A DNA stretch of 64,000 nucleotides from Epiperipatus broadwayi (GCA_028023455.1 JAQFVV010000184.1:1178001-1242000); one strand, 5' to 3'; shown: positions 11,590 to 22,807, numbered from the stretch's first letter. Notes: generated from the sequence alone by a model not told the origin. Program-made: numbers and translations.

Positions 11590-13054
11590 TTGCCCAGAAT
11601 TTTAAATGAAGAAGCAAGACATGCATTTAAATGTATGAAAAAAGAAAAGGCTCCAGGTAATGGTGTAATTATAATTGATATATTAAAAGAAGCAGGTGAA
11701 ATTTTTTTAGCAAAGTTATATACCAAATGTCTAAATGATAAAGATGTACCAGATTATTGAAAGAATGCAGCATTAATATTAATATTTTAAAAGGGTGATA
11801 AAGAAGATATTAGAAATTATGGAGCTATCAGCCTTTTATCAGTTTTATACAAAATTTTTACCAAGATAATTACAACTTGTCTACAGAGAACATTGGATTT
11901 CCATCAACTAAGAGAACAAAATGGATTTAAAAGTGGTTTAAGTACAATAGATCATATCCATGTATTGAGAAAAGTTATAGAAAGGAAAAATGAATATGAG
12001 TTGCAATTATGCTTTGGATTTGTAGATTATAAAAAGGCATTTGATTCTATAAACATTTCTTCAGTGATTAAAGCATTGGATTATCAAGGTATAGATCCAG
12101 GATATTGTCACATGTTAAAGAATATTTATAAAAATGCAACAGCAATAATTAGATTACATAATGATATTGGGAAAGTCAACATCGAGAAGGCTATAATCCA
12201 TATTTCCAAAACTTTTTACAGCAGTGCTGTAAAGTATTTTGTGGATTAAAATGAAAAGCTAAAGGAGTGAAAGTAAATGGAGATTATTTAAGTCATTTAG
12301 ATTTCGCAGATGATGTAGTTGTTTTTGCAAATAATGCTTTAGAGCTGCAGGAAATGTTGCAGGCGTTATCAGATGAAAGTAGGAAAGTAGAACTAAAGAT
12401 AAATGTTAAAAAGACTAAAGTAATGTTTAATGGAATTTCTCAAAATATGAAAATAAACATTGATTATGATGAGTTAGAAGAAGTTAACAGTTACAATGGT
12501 CAGATTATTAATACAGATAAAAACATAAAATTAATCATAGAATTAAACTTCATTGGAGTGCTTTTGGTAAAAATAACTTGATACTTAAAGAAAATATGCC
12601 TATGTGTTTGATAAGGAAGTTTTTTAATAAATGTGTTTTACTAGTTCTTACTTATGGATCTGAGACTTGGACACTTAATAGAAGAGCAATACAGAAACTT
12701 CAGATCACTCAAAGAAGTATAGAGAGATGCATGTTGGGAGTAACAAGAGGAGATCAGAAATACAATACATGGGTAAATGAACAAACAAGTGTTACTGACC
12801 TCATTAAAAAAATTAAAAGAGTGAAGTGGAGTTGGGCTGGACATATTGCTAGAAGAGATGATAATAGATGGACAATTGAAATCTTAAACTGGATTCCAAG
12901 AAATTGTAAAAGACCCAGAAAGAGACCACATGTGAGATGGATGGATAAAATAAGAAAATGTGCTGGGGTGATGTGGAGAAGAGAAGTTAAAGATCAGAGA
13001 AGATGGATTGAACTTGGAGAGACCTTCATCCTGCAGTGGATTGATAATGGTTGA
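11590..13054 (+). pseudogene. RTE reverse transcriptase and C-terminal domain, disrupted
   Basis: The RT N-terminal blocks read KAPGNGVIIID (about 11,650) and then the K-GDKEDIRNYGAISLLS segment (about 11,790). HQLREQNGFKSGLSTIDHI follows from 11,900. Palm motif A is FVDYKKAFDSI (about 12,020). Motif C is FADDVVVFAN (about 12,302). The 12,578-13,054 frame is the conserved RTE tail. Stops and shifts, plus loss of the block before motif C, make it non-functional. An RTE polyprotein should be one ORF of roughly 1,000 residues, whereas the longest intact piece here is 158 residues. Confidence 0.9.
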
Positions 13055-13107
13055 TGATGAATTAGAAAGTAGGTTGAAGATAAAAATGGCCACCTGGCTG
13101 TCCTTGT

Positions 13108-13190
13108 CTTTTAAAGTAGTTAATCTTGTGTTAAGACTTGCAGAAGTCCCTACTGTCACATCTATGTGAATAATCTTAAGATTATAGCCT
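13108..13190. repeat. Right arm of inverted repeat flanking the RTE
   Basis: Reverse complement of 9,868-9,953 at perhaps 75-80% identity by eye. It starts about 50 bp after the RTE tail. Confidence 0.75.
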
Positions 13191-13448
13191 TAATCAAATT
13201 TATATAAATCACCACTTCTGTGATTCTTCTACAAATCTCGTAAGCCTCTTGGATAATTATAGCTATGAGTAAGATTACCAGCTCGTCAAATACATGCTCA
13301 GCAAACTATATTGATGAATTTAATATTTTTTATTTTAAAGTATTAAACAAGCTTTTCTCAGTATATCTGCTACATGTATTATTAATATTGAATTACATTT
13401 TTCTGAGAAAAGTTTAAAAATATTGGAATTACAATAGAACTAATATAT

Positions 13449-13930
13449 AGGGTATATGAGCACAGACTTTCACACGACCCACCACTCTATCTCATAACAC
13501 TGATACATTTGACACATATATATCGAAAAGATAAATAATCACCAATATTCGTATTTCATGCTAAACCAGCAATCATCAGTTGGTCCAGATTATCATCTCT
13601 ACACATATACGCAATAACTGCTCAGATATATATTAAGATAGTCAATCTTCATACTTTAATGGAAACGCTTCAATCCACTCCATACTCCAACTTTTCAACC
13701 GTCCATCCAATTGAAAATCCGATGATGGAACGCTCAAAGGCCACCCTGAGGCCGAGATTCTCATCACACCCATGTTGACTCACTGGTGATTGGCTGATTT
13801 AGCATGAAATACGTATATTGGTAATTATTTATCTTTTCGACATATATGTGTTCAAGTGTATCAGTGTTATGAGATAGAGTAGCGAGAAGTATGAAAGTCT
13901 GAGATTATATACCCTATATATTACATATAT
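13449..13930. repeat. Family B fold-back repeat, complete copy
   Basis: Terminal arms of about 130 bp (13,449-13,578 and 13,798-13,915) are inverted. Both carry GGTATATGAG- or CATATATACCC-type ends, a CTCATAACACTGATACA block and AAGATAAATAATCACCAATAT. The middle (13,580-13,790) carries the family B body (TCCAGATTATCATCTC, ATTAAGATAG, CTTTAATGGA, ATTGAAAATCCGATGATGGA). No protein is encoded. This is the best-preserved single copy in the window. Confidence 0.8.
13541..13586 (-). ncRNA. Type I hammerhead-ribozyme-like motif (best copy)
   Basis: On the minus strand the order is ACCAA, CTGATGA, a stem II, GAAA, stem III, then A and TTGGT. Stem I is ACCAA with TTGGT, 5 bp without a mismatch. Stem II is TGCT with AGCA around a GGTTT loop, with a U-U pair below it. 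Both invariant boxes (CUGAUGA and GAAA) are intact. Stem III is the very short ATAC/GAAT, of which only the first two pairs form. Such minimal stems III are known from PLE and retrozyme hammerheads that act as dimers. The predicted cleavage is after the A before TTGGT (AUA triplet, allowed by the NUH rule). The opposite arm at 13,794-13,834 has lost part of CTGATGA. Confidence 0.7.
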
Positions 13931-15824
13931 TGATACAGGTATATAATAAGCCTGTACTTCAGTTATTAATAGAACTAATAATAAATATAATTGTTAGTCA
14001 AGACATCGGAGAAATAAATTATTGTTAGTAATGCTTAAATAAAAAGAAAATTTTGTGATAAAAAATCTCATCTGATTCACTTTATAGTCTGCAATTACTT
14101 ATCATAGGATTTAAAAAAAAAAAAAAAAAACAAAAAAACATCATTTTACTTCTGAGTTTTCTTAGTTATAATACTGTGAACCCAGAGTGTAACTTCTTTC
14201 AATCCTACAAAATAATTGTATATAAAATGAGTTCTCATATATATCACACTTCAATCTTGCCTTACGGCAGAAGCAGAAATTAAAATTGTACTTATTCCAT
14301 TCACTTATTTTTTTAAAAAGAAAAAGATTTAGGATCATTTTTACTGTTGTTGTTTTTTAATAAGAAATTAATCCATAATGATTGTTCAAAATCTTAATCC
14401 TATAAAAAAAATCATTTTCAAAACAATAATTTTTTTTTCTCCTTTTATAGATATGTTTCAAAAGACAATCTCTGAAGATATTGAAAAAAGCTGAGATATA
14501 AAAATAATGTTGAAATAAAAAAAGTATGGACATGACATGATGAAATTCAAAACAATTTATAGATCACCAATGTATATAACTTTTGCAATGGAAAATGTAA
14601 TGAAGTAAAATGCCTCACTTTAGATGAAGTGAAAAGTTATTATATGTAGATCTTAGCTTAAAGACCCTGATAGAAGTGAATAAATTTTTTGCTGCTGATG
14701 TTCTATTAAGAAAACAAAATGTATTGTCAATTTCAACTAGAGCTAGAAAGGTCAATATTGTTGCCAATCTATTCTATTTTGCAAACTAAATAAATTACAA
14801 AACGTTAATAAGTTGTGGCAAGTTTAGTTAATATCTTCAATTAGAAATTAGAAACTTTTATTATTTTTTATTGTAAGGGATCTGGAACATATATATATAT
14901 ATATTCATTAGTCCCCTACATTCATGATATCTGCTTTCAAAATTATAGAAAGTAACTAATAGTATATATCCTACGTTCACTATATTTGTTCCAAATCTTT
15001 GCATGGATACCAAAATTCATGGATAGTAACTAACCACATATAATTTACCTGTTTAATACATAAATATATAATACAGATATTTTTTAAATGTGTACACAAT
15101 ATGTACACACACATTCGGTAAAGTTTTTTATTAAAAATTGTATACAGTAAGATAAATTATAATTAGCAATACACTAGCATAAACTCACACATTTCTTTCC
15201 TCTATTATCACTTCCAATCTATAATCATCACATCACTCTCTCAATATTAATGCATATTTTTGTCTACTATTTCATTTTAATAAAAAAGCTGGTTTGTTAA
15301 TTTCAATATTTTATAACATTCTCTGTTGTTGGCATGAATATTTTTTTTAAAAAGTCTTAATTCATTTTTTTCATCTTTACATTTCTCCCATTCTCCATAC
15401 AATTTAGTCCAATTCTCTCTTAACATACTATATTCAAAACAAAAAATAAATAAATGTTTAATACTTTTATTTATTTTTCTTAAGATAACAATATATTTCC
15501 ATTAATATTAGCATATATCCTTTCAAATTTATATATTTTTTATTCCTATATAACTTTAATCTATTTTTATAGACACTTATTTACCATAACTTTTCTTTTT
15601 TCTTTAACCAACTTGTCAACTTTTCCACATCTCATAATTATAAACCTGTGAGACATTTATCCCATTTCTTAAATAAATACACAGAAACAAATTATGTATT
15701 AATTTTGCATATCATTAATTTTTTTAGTGCAATCCTTTCCACATAATCCATTCAAACATTTATTTTTATTAATCTATTTTCATTCATATATTATATTATT
15801 TCAAACATGGTCTAAAGCGCCCTC
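13931..15824. other. AT-rich sequence, nothing recognised
   Basis: Contains an A-run at 14,110-14,130 and a short (AT)n at 14,891-14,904. No gene-like frame or pairable repeat was recognised. Confidence 0.5.

Positions 15825-15861
<37 letters not shown>
15825..15861. repeat. (ATT)n microsatellite, 5' flank of Jockey copy C
   Basis: About 12 uninterrupted ATT units lie immediately before the LINE coding fragment. Confidence 0.97.
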
Positions 15862-16119
15862 TATATTAAGGTTTGTCGCTCTAACATATTAAAATTTTCA
15901 CCTTTGTTTTGTTTGCCTAATACCTATAATCATGATTTTACGAATAAAAATATTTTTACTTTAGATTTTAAAAAAATTGTTATTTATCTTATAAAAAAGT
16001 ATGGCATATAATTATATTAATAATTTGTCATTTTTACTCATTTATGTATATTATTGTATAGTTGTTATGGTGCAATTCTGTATTTGGCTTAATGCTGTAG
16101 TTTTGTACGGTAAATAAAT

Positions 16120-16121
<2 letters not shown>
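15862..16121 (+). mobile_element. Jockey-type LINE, extreme 3' fragment (copy C)
   Basis: The frame from 15,862 to the TAA at 16,009-16,011 encodes CRSNILKFSPLFCLPNTYNH, then FTLDFKKIVIYLIKKYGI. This matches the ORF2 C-terminus of copy A (CDVLKFSPLFHLSRTYNKDF and FNLDFKQFIQVLIKKYYP at 22,533-22,659). The 3' UTR (16,012-16,121) is shared with copy B (24,232-24,345), including ATTAATAATTTGTCATTT, ATGCTGTAGTTTTGTACGG and TAAATAAAT. Only about 50 codons remain, so it is strongly 5'-truncated. It sits between (ATT)n and (AAT)n. Confidence 0.88.

Positions 16122-16198
<77 letters not shown>
16122..16198. repeat. (AAT)n-(ATT)n palindromic microsatellite
   Basis: About 14 AAT units switch at about 16,164 to about 11 ATT units, making a perfect inverted repeat. 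It lies exactly between the 3' end of plus-strand copy C and the 3' end of the minus-strand LINE, so it reads as two LINE tails meeting tail to tail. Confidence 0.95.
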
Positions 16199-16599
16199 GC
16201 TTTCAAAAAGGCATTTTATTAATTTTATAAAAGGTTACATCAAAAATGTTTTACATAATTTTGATATATACATTGATTTGTTCTGTTACATAAGAATGAA
16301 TATATGAGTGATATAGTTCAATTTATGGCTTCTTGAGTTGTTTGAATTTTGTGACTTGAATGAGTTCTTAAAAAAATTGATAATAGTTGGTGTATAGTCA
16401 TTTTCTTGATATTTTTGCAGTTTATCGCTTGTGTGCATATAATTAAAAGTCTGCAAAGCTATTGAAAAGTTTTTCTCTAGTAGTTTTTGTCAGACTTAGT
16501 ATTGTGTTATAGCATTGATTGTTCTTTTAGTACTGACCATGTTGCAGCAATATAAGTGGGGGTTTGTTATGATTTTATCTTAGTTTCTTATTTGTGTTA

Positions 16600-18610
16600 A
16601 TTCATTGTTAAAGGTGGCTGGATGCCACCTGGTGTTATTTCCTATTATGAAAGTGCACCTTGTACACCAAAATGCATATAGTATAAAAGTAGCTGCTCTA
16701 ATGTTTGGTATTGATTTTGTTTTGTATGCAGCAATTATATTTTCAATTGACATGTTAAGTTTTTTGTATGTGTCAAAAATTATTTTTCTTATGTGTTCAA
16801 GTGCTGGTCATTGGTATAGCATATGTTGTAGGGTTTCTTCTGATCGATGGCACAGTCCACAAAAAGCATCTATTGTGAAATACATTCTCTTGTGATGCAG
16901 AAAATAGGTTGTCAGCATGGCAATGATATTTAATTTCAAAATAAAGTCAAAAAACTTTGGTTCCAGAACCCATTTTTTATATTCTTTTTTAAATCCTTTG
17001 TTGTTTATCTCTAACATATGGTGTTATATCATTAATGTTATTTATTTCATTTGTGAGATCATAGATATTTGAATATAAATATTTGTTTGTATATTGTTCA
17101 GGTATGTTTGCTGTGGTTTTAAATTCATAAATAAATGTTGATATGTATGATTGAGTTGGGGGTGGATGATCAGTTGGGATGATTTGCACAAGGTGTTTTA
17201 GTTTTGTGAATTGCTGTAAAGTGGTAATTATGAGATTCCTTTGTTTTTGGATGTGAAATATATTGATATTGTGTAAACCTAGTCAATTTTTAATAAGTGG
17301 TTGGTTGAGCTTTTTTGTTGAAATTGCTACTGTTTTTGGCCATAGTAGTTGATTACATATAGTTTTTATTTTTGATTTAAAAACTTTTGAGAAGGATATA
17401 ATTAGTAAATAATAAACTATTTTTGTTATGATGAGCTGTTTTATCAACTGTACTTTGGAATATATAGATAAGTATGTTTTTGATAATGAGTTTACTATTT
17501 GTTTGGCCTCTTCTTTTAGTTTATTTTGTATGTGGCATCTCATTCCCCTAAGTCTCATATGAAAAGGAAAACCAAGAAAAGAAGTTGGTTTTGATTGATA
17601 TGTGTTTGTGCATGGCTTTTCAGTAAATAGTGACCATGCTAATGTTTTTGTGGTGTTGAATTTTAATTTATATTGCTTGATATAGTCTTTGAGAATGTTT
17701 TGAAGCTGGGTGAGTTGATTTTTTTGATGATAGGAAAACAGTAACATCACCCATATATGCTAAGCATGGTATATGTTCTGTAGTGCCTGGTATATGTATT
17801 CCAGTAAAAGATTGTTCTATTTTTTGAATGAGAGGGTTAATATATAGTATGAATAGTAATGAACTGAGAGGTGATCCTTGAGATATTGATTGTGTAGGAG
17901 TAAATGATGAGGAGTTTCTTCCATTGATGGATATATGGATTTCATGATTTAGAAGTTTGCTATTAGGTATAGATGAGTTTTGGGTATTTTATTGTTAATG
18001 AGCATTTCTAGAAGTATAGGTATATCTATTGAGTCAAATGCTGCCTCAATATCTAATTGTACAGCTATGGGGCTATATGTTTTTTGTTTTCTTATAGCTG
18101 CTTGTGTTGTTGATGTTTTTTTTTGCAAATTGGTATTTTGAAATAAGCATTGTTGTGTGTGGCTCGATTTCTTGCTTTATGATTTTTTCTATGATTAGAA
18201 TCAGTAATGGCCCCATGGATATTGGTCATAAATTAGTTAGTGAGGTAGTAATGTGTTTTGTTTTGCTGAAAGGAACAATTATTACAATTGGGTACACTCC
18301 TTCCATATATTGTATTTTTTGTGTTAGATGGTTTGCTAAATTGCATAAATATTTGGCAATGCATTGACTAATGTGTTTTAAGACAAAAGCTGGAATTCTG
18401 GGGCTACCTGGGTGGCATGTATTTGGTATACTGTTTAGTTTTTCTATGAAGACATTTGTGGTAAAAGGTGTTTTTGTTTCTGTTGGGCCAAATAAATCTG
18501 GTGTAATTGTTTGTAGTTGTCTTGTTTGAAGTTTTTGCTTGAAATATTGGTACATGGACAAAATCATGTTATGACCTGCAAATGTTCCTTGATTTGTGTG
18601 TATTGCCATT
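16600..18610 (-). pseudogene. LINE reverse transcriptase and C-terminal domain (minus-strand element)
   Basis: The RT start reads HPGSPRIPAFVLKHIS, then EGVYPIVIIVPFSKTKHITT (18,600-18,230), which is the usual block before the RPIS motif. Further on come FDSIDIPILLEML (about 18,035), QGSPLSSLLFILYINPLI (about 17,870) and the catalytic box LAYMGDVTVF (about 17,745), which corresponds to YxDD but with Gly in place of the first Asp. From 17,750 the palm and thumb read QLTQLQNILKDYIKQYKLKF and SFLGFPFHMRLRGM. The C-terminus (17,017-16,800) has FCGLCHRSEETLQHMLYQCP, the C-x2-C-x-H-x-C type motif common to many non-LTR elements. Frame breaks near 18,100, 17,950, 17,750, 17,280 and 17,020 inactivate it. 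Confidence 0.85.
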
Positions 18611-19049
18611 GGTACCTTGATGGTTTGTGGTCTTCCAAGTGCCTATCTAATGTATTCCCTTGAACAAGTGTGTGGTTTTGTAAGATATAGTTTGCCTTTT
18701 TTTAATTTTGAGGTAGCTTTTAAGGGTGTCACATGCATTATTGTATGCATGTTTAAGTTTATATATGAATTTTTGTGTTTTCTTTGAAGGGTTAATCATG
18801 GCTAATCATTTGTGATTTTCATCTGCTAGAGCCAGTACTTTTGATGATGATGGTTTCTTCATTACTATATGATTGATATTAAATGAAATAATGTTTATAA
18901 ATGCTATATATTGCTGTATGGGATTGAGTTTCATTTTTTTAAGTTTGTTTATCATAATGTAGGTTTTTGAAAAAATAAATTCAGGTGTGTTTACTGGTAA
19001 TAGAACTCTAATTTATCTTGTAAATGGAAGTGTTGATGTTTGGATATCA

Positions 19050-19709
19050 TTGAAGTTAATTGTTATTGTTTGTGCTGAGTGATCTGAGAAAGCTGAGAGT
19101 GTAAGTTTTATTGTTACTAGATAGTGAAGCATTGGTGAGTAGAAACATAAATTAATTAGTAAAGAGAATCAGCCATTGTGAAAGGGAAATGCATTTTCTG
19201 GTAGGAATCCTTGTGCATTCATGAATGGTATGGAATTTTATGAAACCATTGTTCTGTGAATTCTTTATATGTTGTATTAAAATCGCCTATTAATATTATT
19301 GGATTTGTTGTGTTTTCTAGCATGGAATTGATGTTTGCTACTATGGTATTGATTTTGTTGTGTTGTATTGACGTGTAGATAAAAATTATATTAATAATTA
19401 TAATTTTGTGTTGAAAAGTTGTAATAAGCATATTAGAATCAATATATGTTATTTTAAAGATAGTGAAAAAACATTTTGTGGTAATTAGGATAGTGGTACC
19501 TGCTGAGGGAGATGATGAATCTCTTGAGCAGGCACAAAATCCTTCTTTACTTAGATATTTAGCTGGTTCTATTTTTGATCCAGTGTAAATTTTTGTTTCC
19601 AGTAATCCAAGTGTGTGTGTTGTGTATTTCTGATCCATTGTTTAAGTTTATGAATTTTTGTGGTTGAGTTCAGGCCTCTTACATTAATTGCTCCAATTTT
19701 TAATTTCAT
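19050..19709 (-). pseudogene. LINE APE endonuclease domain (minus-strand element)
   Basis: The ATG at 19,709 opens MKLKIGAINVRGLNSTTKIH, a canonical APE N-terminus (N-V/W-G-L motif). LGLLETKI, holding the catalytic Glu, follows at about 19,610 but in another frame. The break falls in a CA-repeat run at about 19,612-19,625, which points to dinucleotide slippage. PIILIGDFNTTY (about 19,285) is the GDFN active-site motif. The upstream frame is open for at least 50 codons before the ATG, so this Met may be internal to a longer polyprotein. Confidence 0.85.
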
Positions 19710-19719
19710 TATGTTTGAG

Positions 19720-21102
19720 TACTGTTTGTGGTTGTTAGTTATTTGGGTAATTATTTGTGGTTGATCTTGAGCATCTTGATAATTTAGTTCTAAATTCTCA
19801 TCTGATGTGCTGTTTGTATCAACTAGCTGTGAGTAACTAGAATTGTGATATTGTTCTGTTTTGACTTTCTTGACCCCTTTTTGGTGGTCTTCTATGTGGT
19901 CTTCTTTTCTGCTCTTGGTTAGTTGGTGTACTTAGTGATGTGTTTGTGCTGAGATTTTCCATTATTTCTTGAGATATGTTATTTCTGATTGCATGTCTTG
20001 TTAGGGCTATTTTTTCAGTATTTATACACTTATTGTTTAATGTCACTTGTTTATCTGGTATTTGATTTTTGCTTTTATTGTTTTTAATTGATATGTCTAA
20101 AAGCCTATCGATGTTATTATAATTTTGATTAGTATCATTTTTAGTAGTTATTTCAAGGTTATTTGTTGTTTTATCTGGTTGGTTTGATGTTTTCATTTCT
20201 TCAAGTTGAATTTCATTTTTATTATTTTTGTTGGCCTGTTTTGCATTACAGTTGATTGCTAAGTGTCCTTGATTCTTGCATGCTAAGCATTGTAGTCTTA
20301 AGCCTTTTATATAAAGAGTTAATACTGCGTCTTAATCTATTATTTGAGTGGATATGTTTTCTGGGTCAATGTTTTAGTTTAATTTTATTTTAAAATTAAA
20401 GCTATTGCTGCCAATCGGTATAGGCGTACCTTTAAAAAAATTGTTTTATATATATATATTGCTTTGCCACAAGGTTGAATTAGATTATTAAAGTCTTGTA
20501 TGTTGTACCCGAAGTACGTGTTTTTGATAATGCCTGATATAATTTTGCAAACTTGGATCAACTATTATTATGGCGTAGTTTTGTAATGTTTTAACCAGAG
20601 TTTGAAATCTTGTTTTTTGATGTTCAGCATACAATTCTATAGCAATGTACTGATTGTTGGGATGTTCTCGAATATTTGCGATACTATCCCACAGATTTTT
20701 TTTTTGTTAACTCATCAAACTCATCATATAATAATTCTCTTGGAAATTTATAAAGTGTTAAGTTTTTGTCTGTGATCGCTAGAACTATTGATTTTATTGA
20801 AAATAATTTGTTGAATGTATTAAAAAGTTTTTTAGGAATAGTGTTGTTAAAGCTAGTATTGATTAACTGTAATTCTTCTTCGTTCCACAGGTTGGCAGGG
20901 GGTGTCTGTAATATCGCTGTTTACTAGATTTAGATAATCAATATCTGTTAAGTTTACTTTTTTAAAACGGCTAGTTTGTGTTTTTTCTATAACATGCTGT
21001 TTATTGTTTAATTTTGCTGTGTTAGCATAGGTTAATTTAATATTGTTGGATTTGCTTTTTTTTTTCACTATCTGACTCAATATTTTCTTCTAAAGACGTC
21101 AT
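19720..21102 (-). pseudogene. LINE ORF1-like region with CCHC zinc knuckle
   Basis: The likely start is ATG 21,102 (MTSLEENIESDSE). A run of ten A (21,056-21,065) shifts the frame right after it, and nine would restore it. Translation then passes TYANTAKLNNK, an IP-KLFNTFNKLFSIKSIVLAI block (about 20,840) and TLYKFPRELLYDEFDEL. A knuckle follows, CLACKNQGHLAINC (about 20,290-20,250, C-x2-C-x4-H-x4-C). The last part is polar and rich in Asn, Gln and Thr. The AITD and KFP motifs align with the frame at 63,306-64,000, showing the two belong to one LINE family. ORF1 products of this type bind element RNA. Confidence 0.75.
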
Positions 21103-21315
21103 GGTGTTCTATTTTTTGTAAAAGTTATATTTCTATTAAAAATATAATTTTACTTACTTTTTTCGGCATAAAAAAAATCTCAGTTGTTTGGAAATGGTAT
21201 CCTTTTTTATTTAAATGTTTTTTAATATGAAAAAATGGCTTTGTAGGCTAATGACTTTTAATCTTAATTGAGAGCTGTAGTCAGCATGCTCTTTTCCGAA
21301 TAGGAGCAGGATCGC

Positions 21316-21338
21316 ATTATTATTATTATTATTATTAA
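21316..21338. repeat. (ATT)n microsatellite between two LINEs
   Basis: Seven ATT units. It is at once the 5' boundary of the minus-strand LINE and the 5' boundary of plus-strand Jockey copy A. Confidence 0.95.
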
Positions 21339-22807
21339 AATAGTACTTTTCCTACATCCCTTAAAATTGCTAAAGTTGTTCCTATTTTTAAGAAAGGATC
21401 TAGAGATTTGATTAAGTGACTATAGGCCTTCAATTCTACACATGGTTGCTCGAATATTTGAAAGATGTTTATATAATAAAATTATCTTGGATGTCTCAAA
21501 GGTTTTGGCACCAGAGAAGCATGGCTTTTTGCCTAATACGTCCATTGAAACAAATTTGCTAACTATTTTTGATCACATTTCAAATTCAATTGAGAATCAA
21601 TCTAGGTTGGATGTTGTTTATTTTGCTATGTCAAGGCTTTTGATAGAGTTAATCATAAAATTCTTCTTCAGAAGCTTTGTATGTTAGGTTTTTCCAAATT
21701 ATTAATTAATTGGTTTGACTCTTTTCTTAAGGATAGAATGTCTTGTGTGAGGTTTAACAATAAATTGTCATTACCATATTATTGCTTCACTGGCGTGCCT
21801 CAAGGCAGTGTTCTTGCACCTTTATTATTTAATGTATACATTGGTGACTTAAAAACATGCATTAAATTTTCACATCTTCTATGTTATGCAGATGATTGCA
21901 AAATTTTTAGGCATATTTATTCTATTAATGACTGTTTTTTACTTCAAAGTGATATAGATAATTTCTTGAATTGGTGTGAATATAATTATATAGATATAAA
22001 TATGGATAAGTGCTCCATTGTCTCTTACTCTAGAAAATCTGAAATCTTAAGGTTTTCCTACTATATTGGTGACTCTAAAATTATAACAAATGATCATCAA
22101 AGAGATCTAGGAATAATATTTTCCAATAATGGGTCTTTTCATAATCACATTAATTTTATGGTGAATAAATCTCTTAAAATTGTAGGAACTATTTACATAT
22201 ATGGAAAAGCATTTAATAAATTTACAAAGATTAAACTTTTTATATCCTTAGTTCTTCCCATCTTGGAGTATGGTTCAATTATATGGAATCCTCATAACAG
22301 GAGATATCATAAGAATTCAGTCTGTTTTTGACAAATTTGTAAAATTAAATAGTTTAAGTAATGAACATTATATTGATTTACTGCTGAGAAGAAAAACAAG
22401 AGATCTTAAACTTCTTCATAAATTTATTTTCCAGAATATTTCTGTATCTAATTTGCTTTCTAATTTAGGTATTAAGAAACAGAATTATAACACTCCTTCT
22501 AACAATATTTTTGAACTGAAAATTTGTAAATGTGATGTATTAAAATTTTCTCCTTTATTTCATTTATCTAGAACTTATAACAAAGATTTTGGTAATGATG
22601 ATATTTTTAATTTGGATTTTAAACAATTCATTCAAGTCCTCATAAAAAAATATTATCCTTAATTTCATTTGATATATTACCTTGTTATTTATTTGTGCAT
22701 TTTATTGTTATTGTATTTTATTGGTATTATTTTTTTTTAATGCTTACTGTGCAATCTATAATTGGCTAAATGCTGTTGATATGTACATTAAATAAATAAA
22801 GAATTGA
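21339..22807 (+). mobile_element. Jockey-type LINE, 5'-truncated (copy A)
   Basis: Begins within RT at PTSLKIAKVVPIFKKGSRD (about 21,350) and ends with a 3' UTR and AATAAATAAAGAATTG at 22,807. RT motifs are HMVARIFERCLYNKI, PEKHGFLPNTSIETNL, a frameshifted motif A (21,640, read as MSRLL in place of the MSKAFDRV that the next frame shows), VPQGSVLAPLLFNVYIGDL (21,797) and LCYADDCKIF (21,877). The thumb and C-terminus end at the TAA at 22,660-22,662. There are frame breaks at about 21,640 and 22,300. Motifs are of the Jockey/CR1 superfamily. Sequence before RT block 1, including any APE, is absent. Confidence 0.9.
21430..22662 (+). pseudogene. Jockey-type reverse transcriptase (copy A), two frameshifts
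   Basis: The catalytic YADD is intact, as are the surrounding GSVLAPLLFNVYIGDL and DLGIIFSNNGSF segments. Frames run 21,442-21,687, 21,681-22,331 and 22,270-22,662, overlapping where single-base indels occurred. The break at about 21,640 splits the A motif (Asp of FDMSKAFD). The C-terminal 50 codons match copy C. Only RT and the C-terminal domain are present, so the copy could never have mobilised on its own. Confidence 0.88.

Larger units (their letters stand above)
10150..13075 (+). mobile_element. RTE-clade LINE, near full length, inactive (copy 2)
   Basis: The element is about 2.9 kb against a usual 3.2 kb or so for RTE. A short 5' leader (GTCACCAACCAAGGCAGC at about 10,180) is shared with the minus-strand copy ending near 55,045. 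The APE domain (10,262-10,930) shows TYYCRSLSSEGRLQELEE, KWDIIGLCEVRRKG and GDFNARIG (about 10,699). The RT domain (about 11,590-12,560) has VDYKKAFDSI (about 12,025) and the catalytic FADD (about 12,302). The C-terminal domain (12,563-13,054) has GSETWTLNRR and KRPRKRPHVRWMDKIRK. The element ends in GGTTGATGATGA. Frameshifts near 10,500, 10,865, 11,570 and 12,570 and stops around 11,757-11,790 and 12,247 disrupt it. A deletion near 12,190-12,250 removes the RT block normally containing the RQGD-type motif. Confidence 0.93.
16199..21315 (-). mobile_element. APE-type LINE with zinc-knuckle ORF1, near full length, inactive
   Basis: This 5.1-kb element reads right to left. From the 5' end come a leader beginning GCGATCCTGCTCC, an ORF1-like region with a zinc knuckle (about 21,102-19,720), an APE domain (19,709-about 19,050), an RT (about 18,610-17,280) and a Cys/His C-terminal motif (about 17,020-16,600). 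Both ends abut AAT repeats on the coding strand. The frame that ends ORF1 stays open into the APE start, so the ancestor may have had a single gag-like/APE/RT ORF. Frameshifts are few and often sit in homopolymers or dinucleotide runs, suggesting moderate age. ORF1 resembles the intact ORF at the right edge of the window. The clade is uncertain. Confidence 0.85.

Noticed and set aside
10553-12844. Minus-strand open frames of 67-134 codons within the RTE
   Set aside because: Antisense shadows of the plus-strand RTE coding region.
16605-18787. Plus-strand open frames at 16.6, 18.1 and 18.6 kb
   Set aside because: They are antisense shadows of the minus-strand LINE RT, whose motifs are clear.
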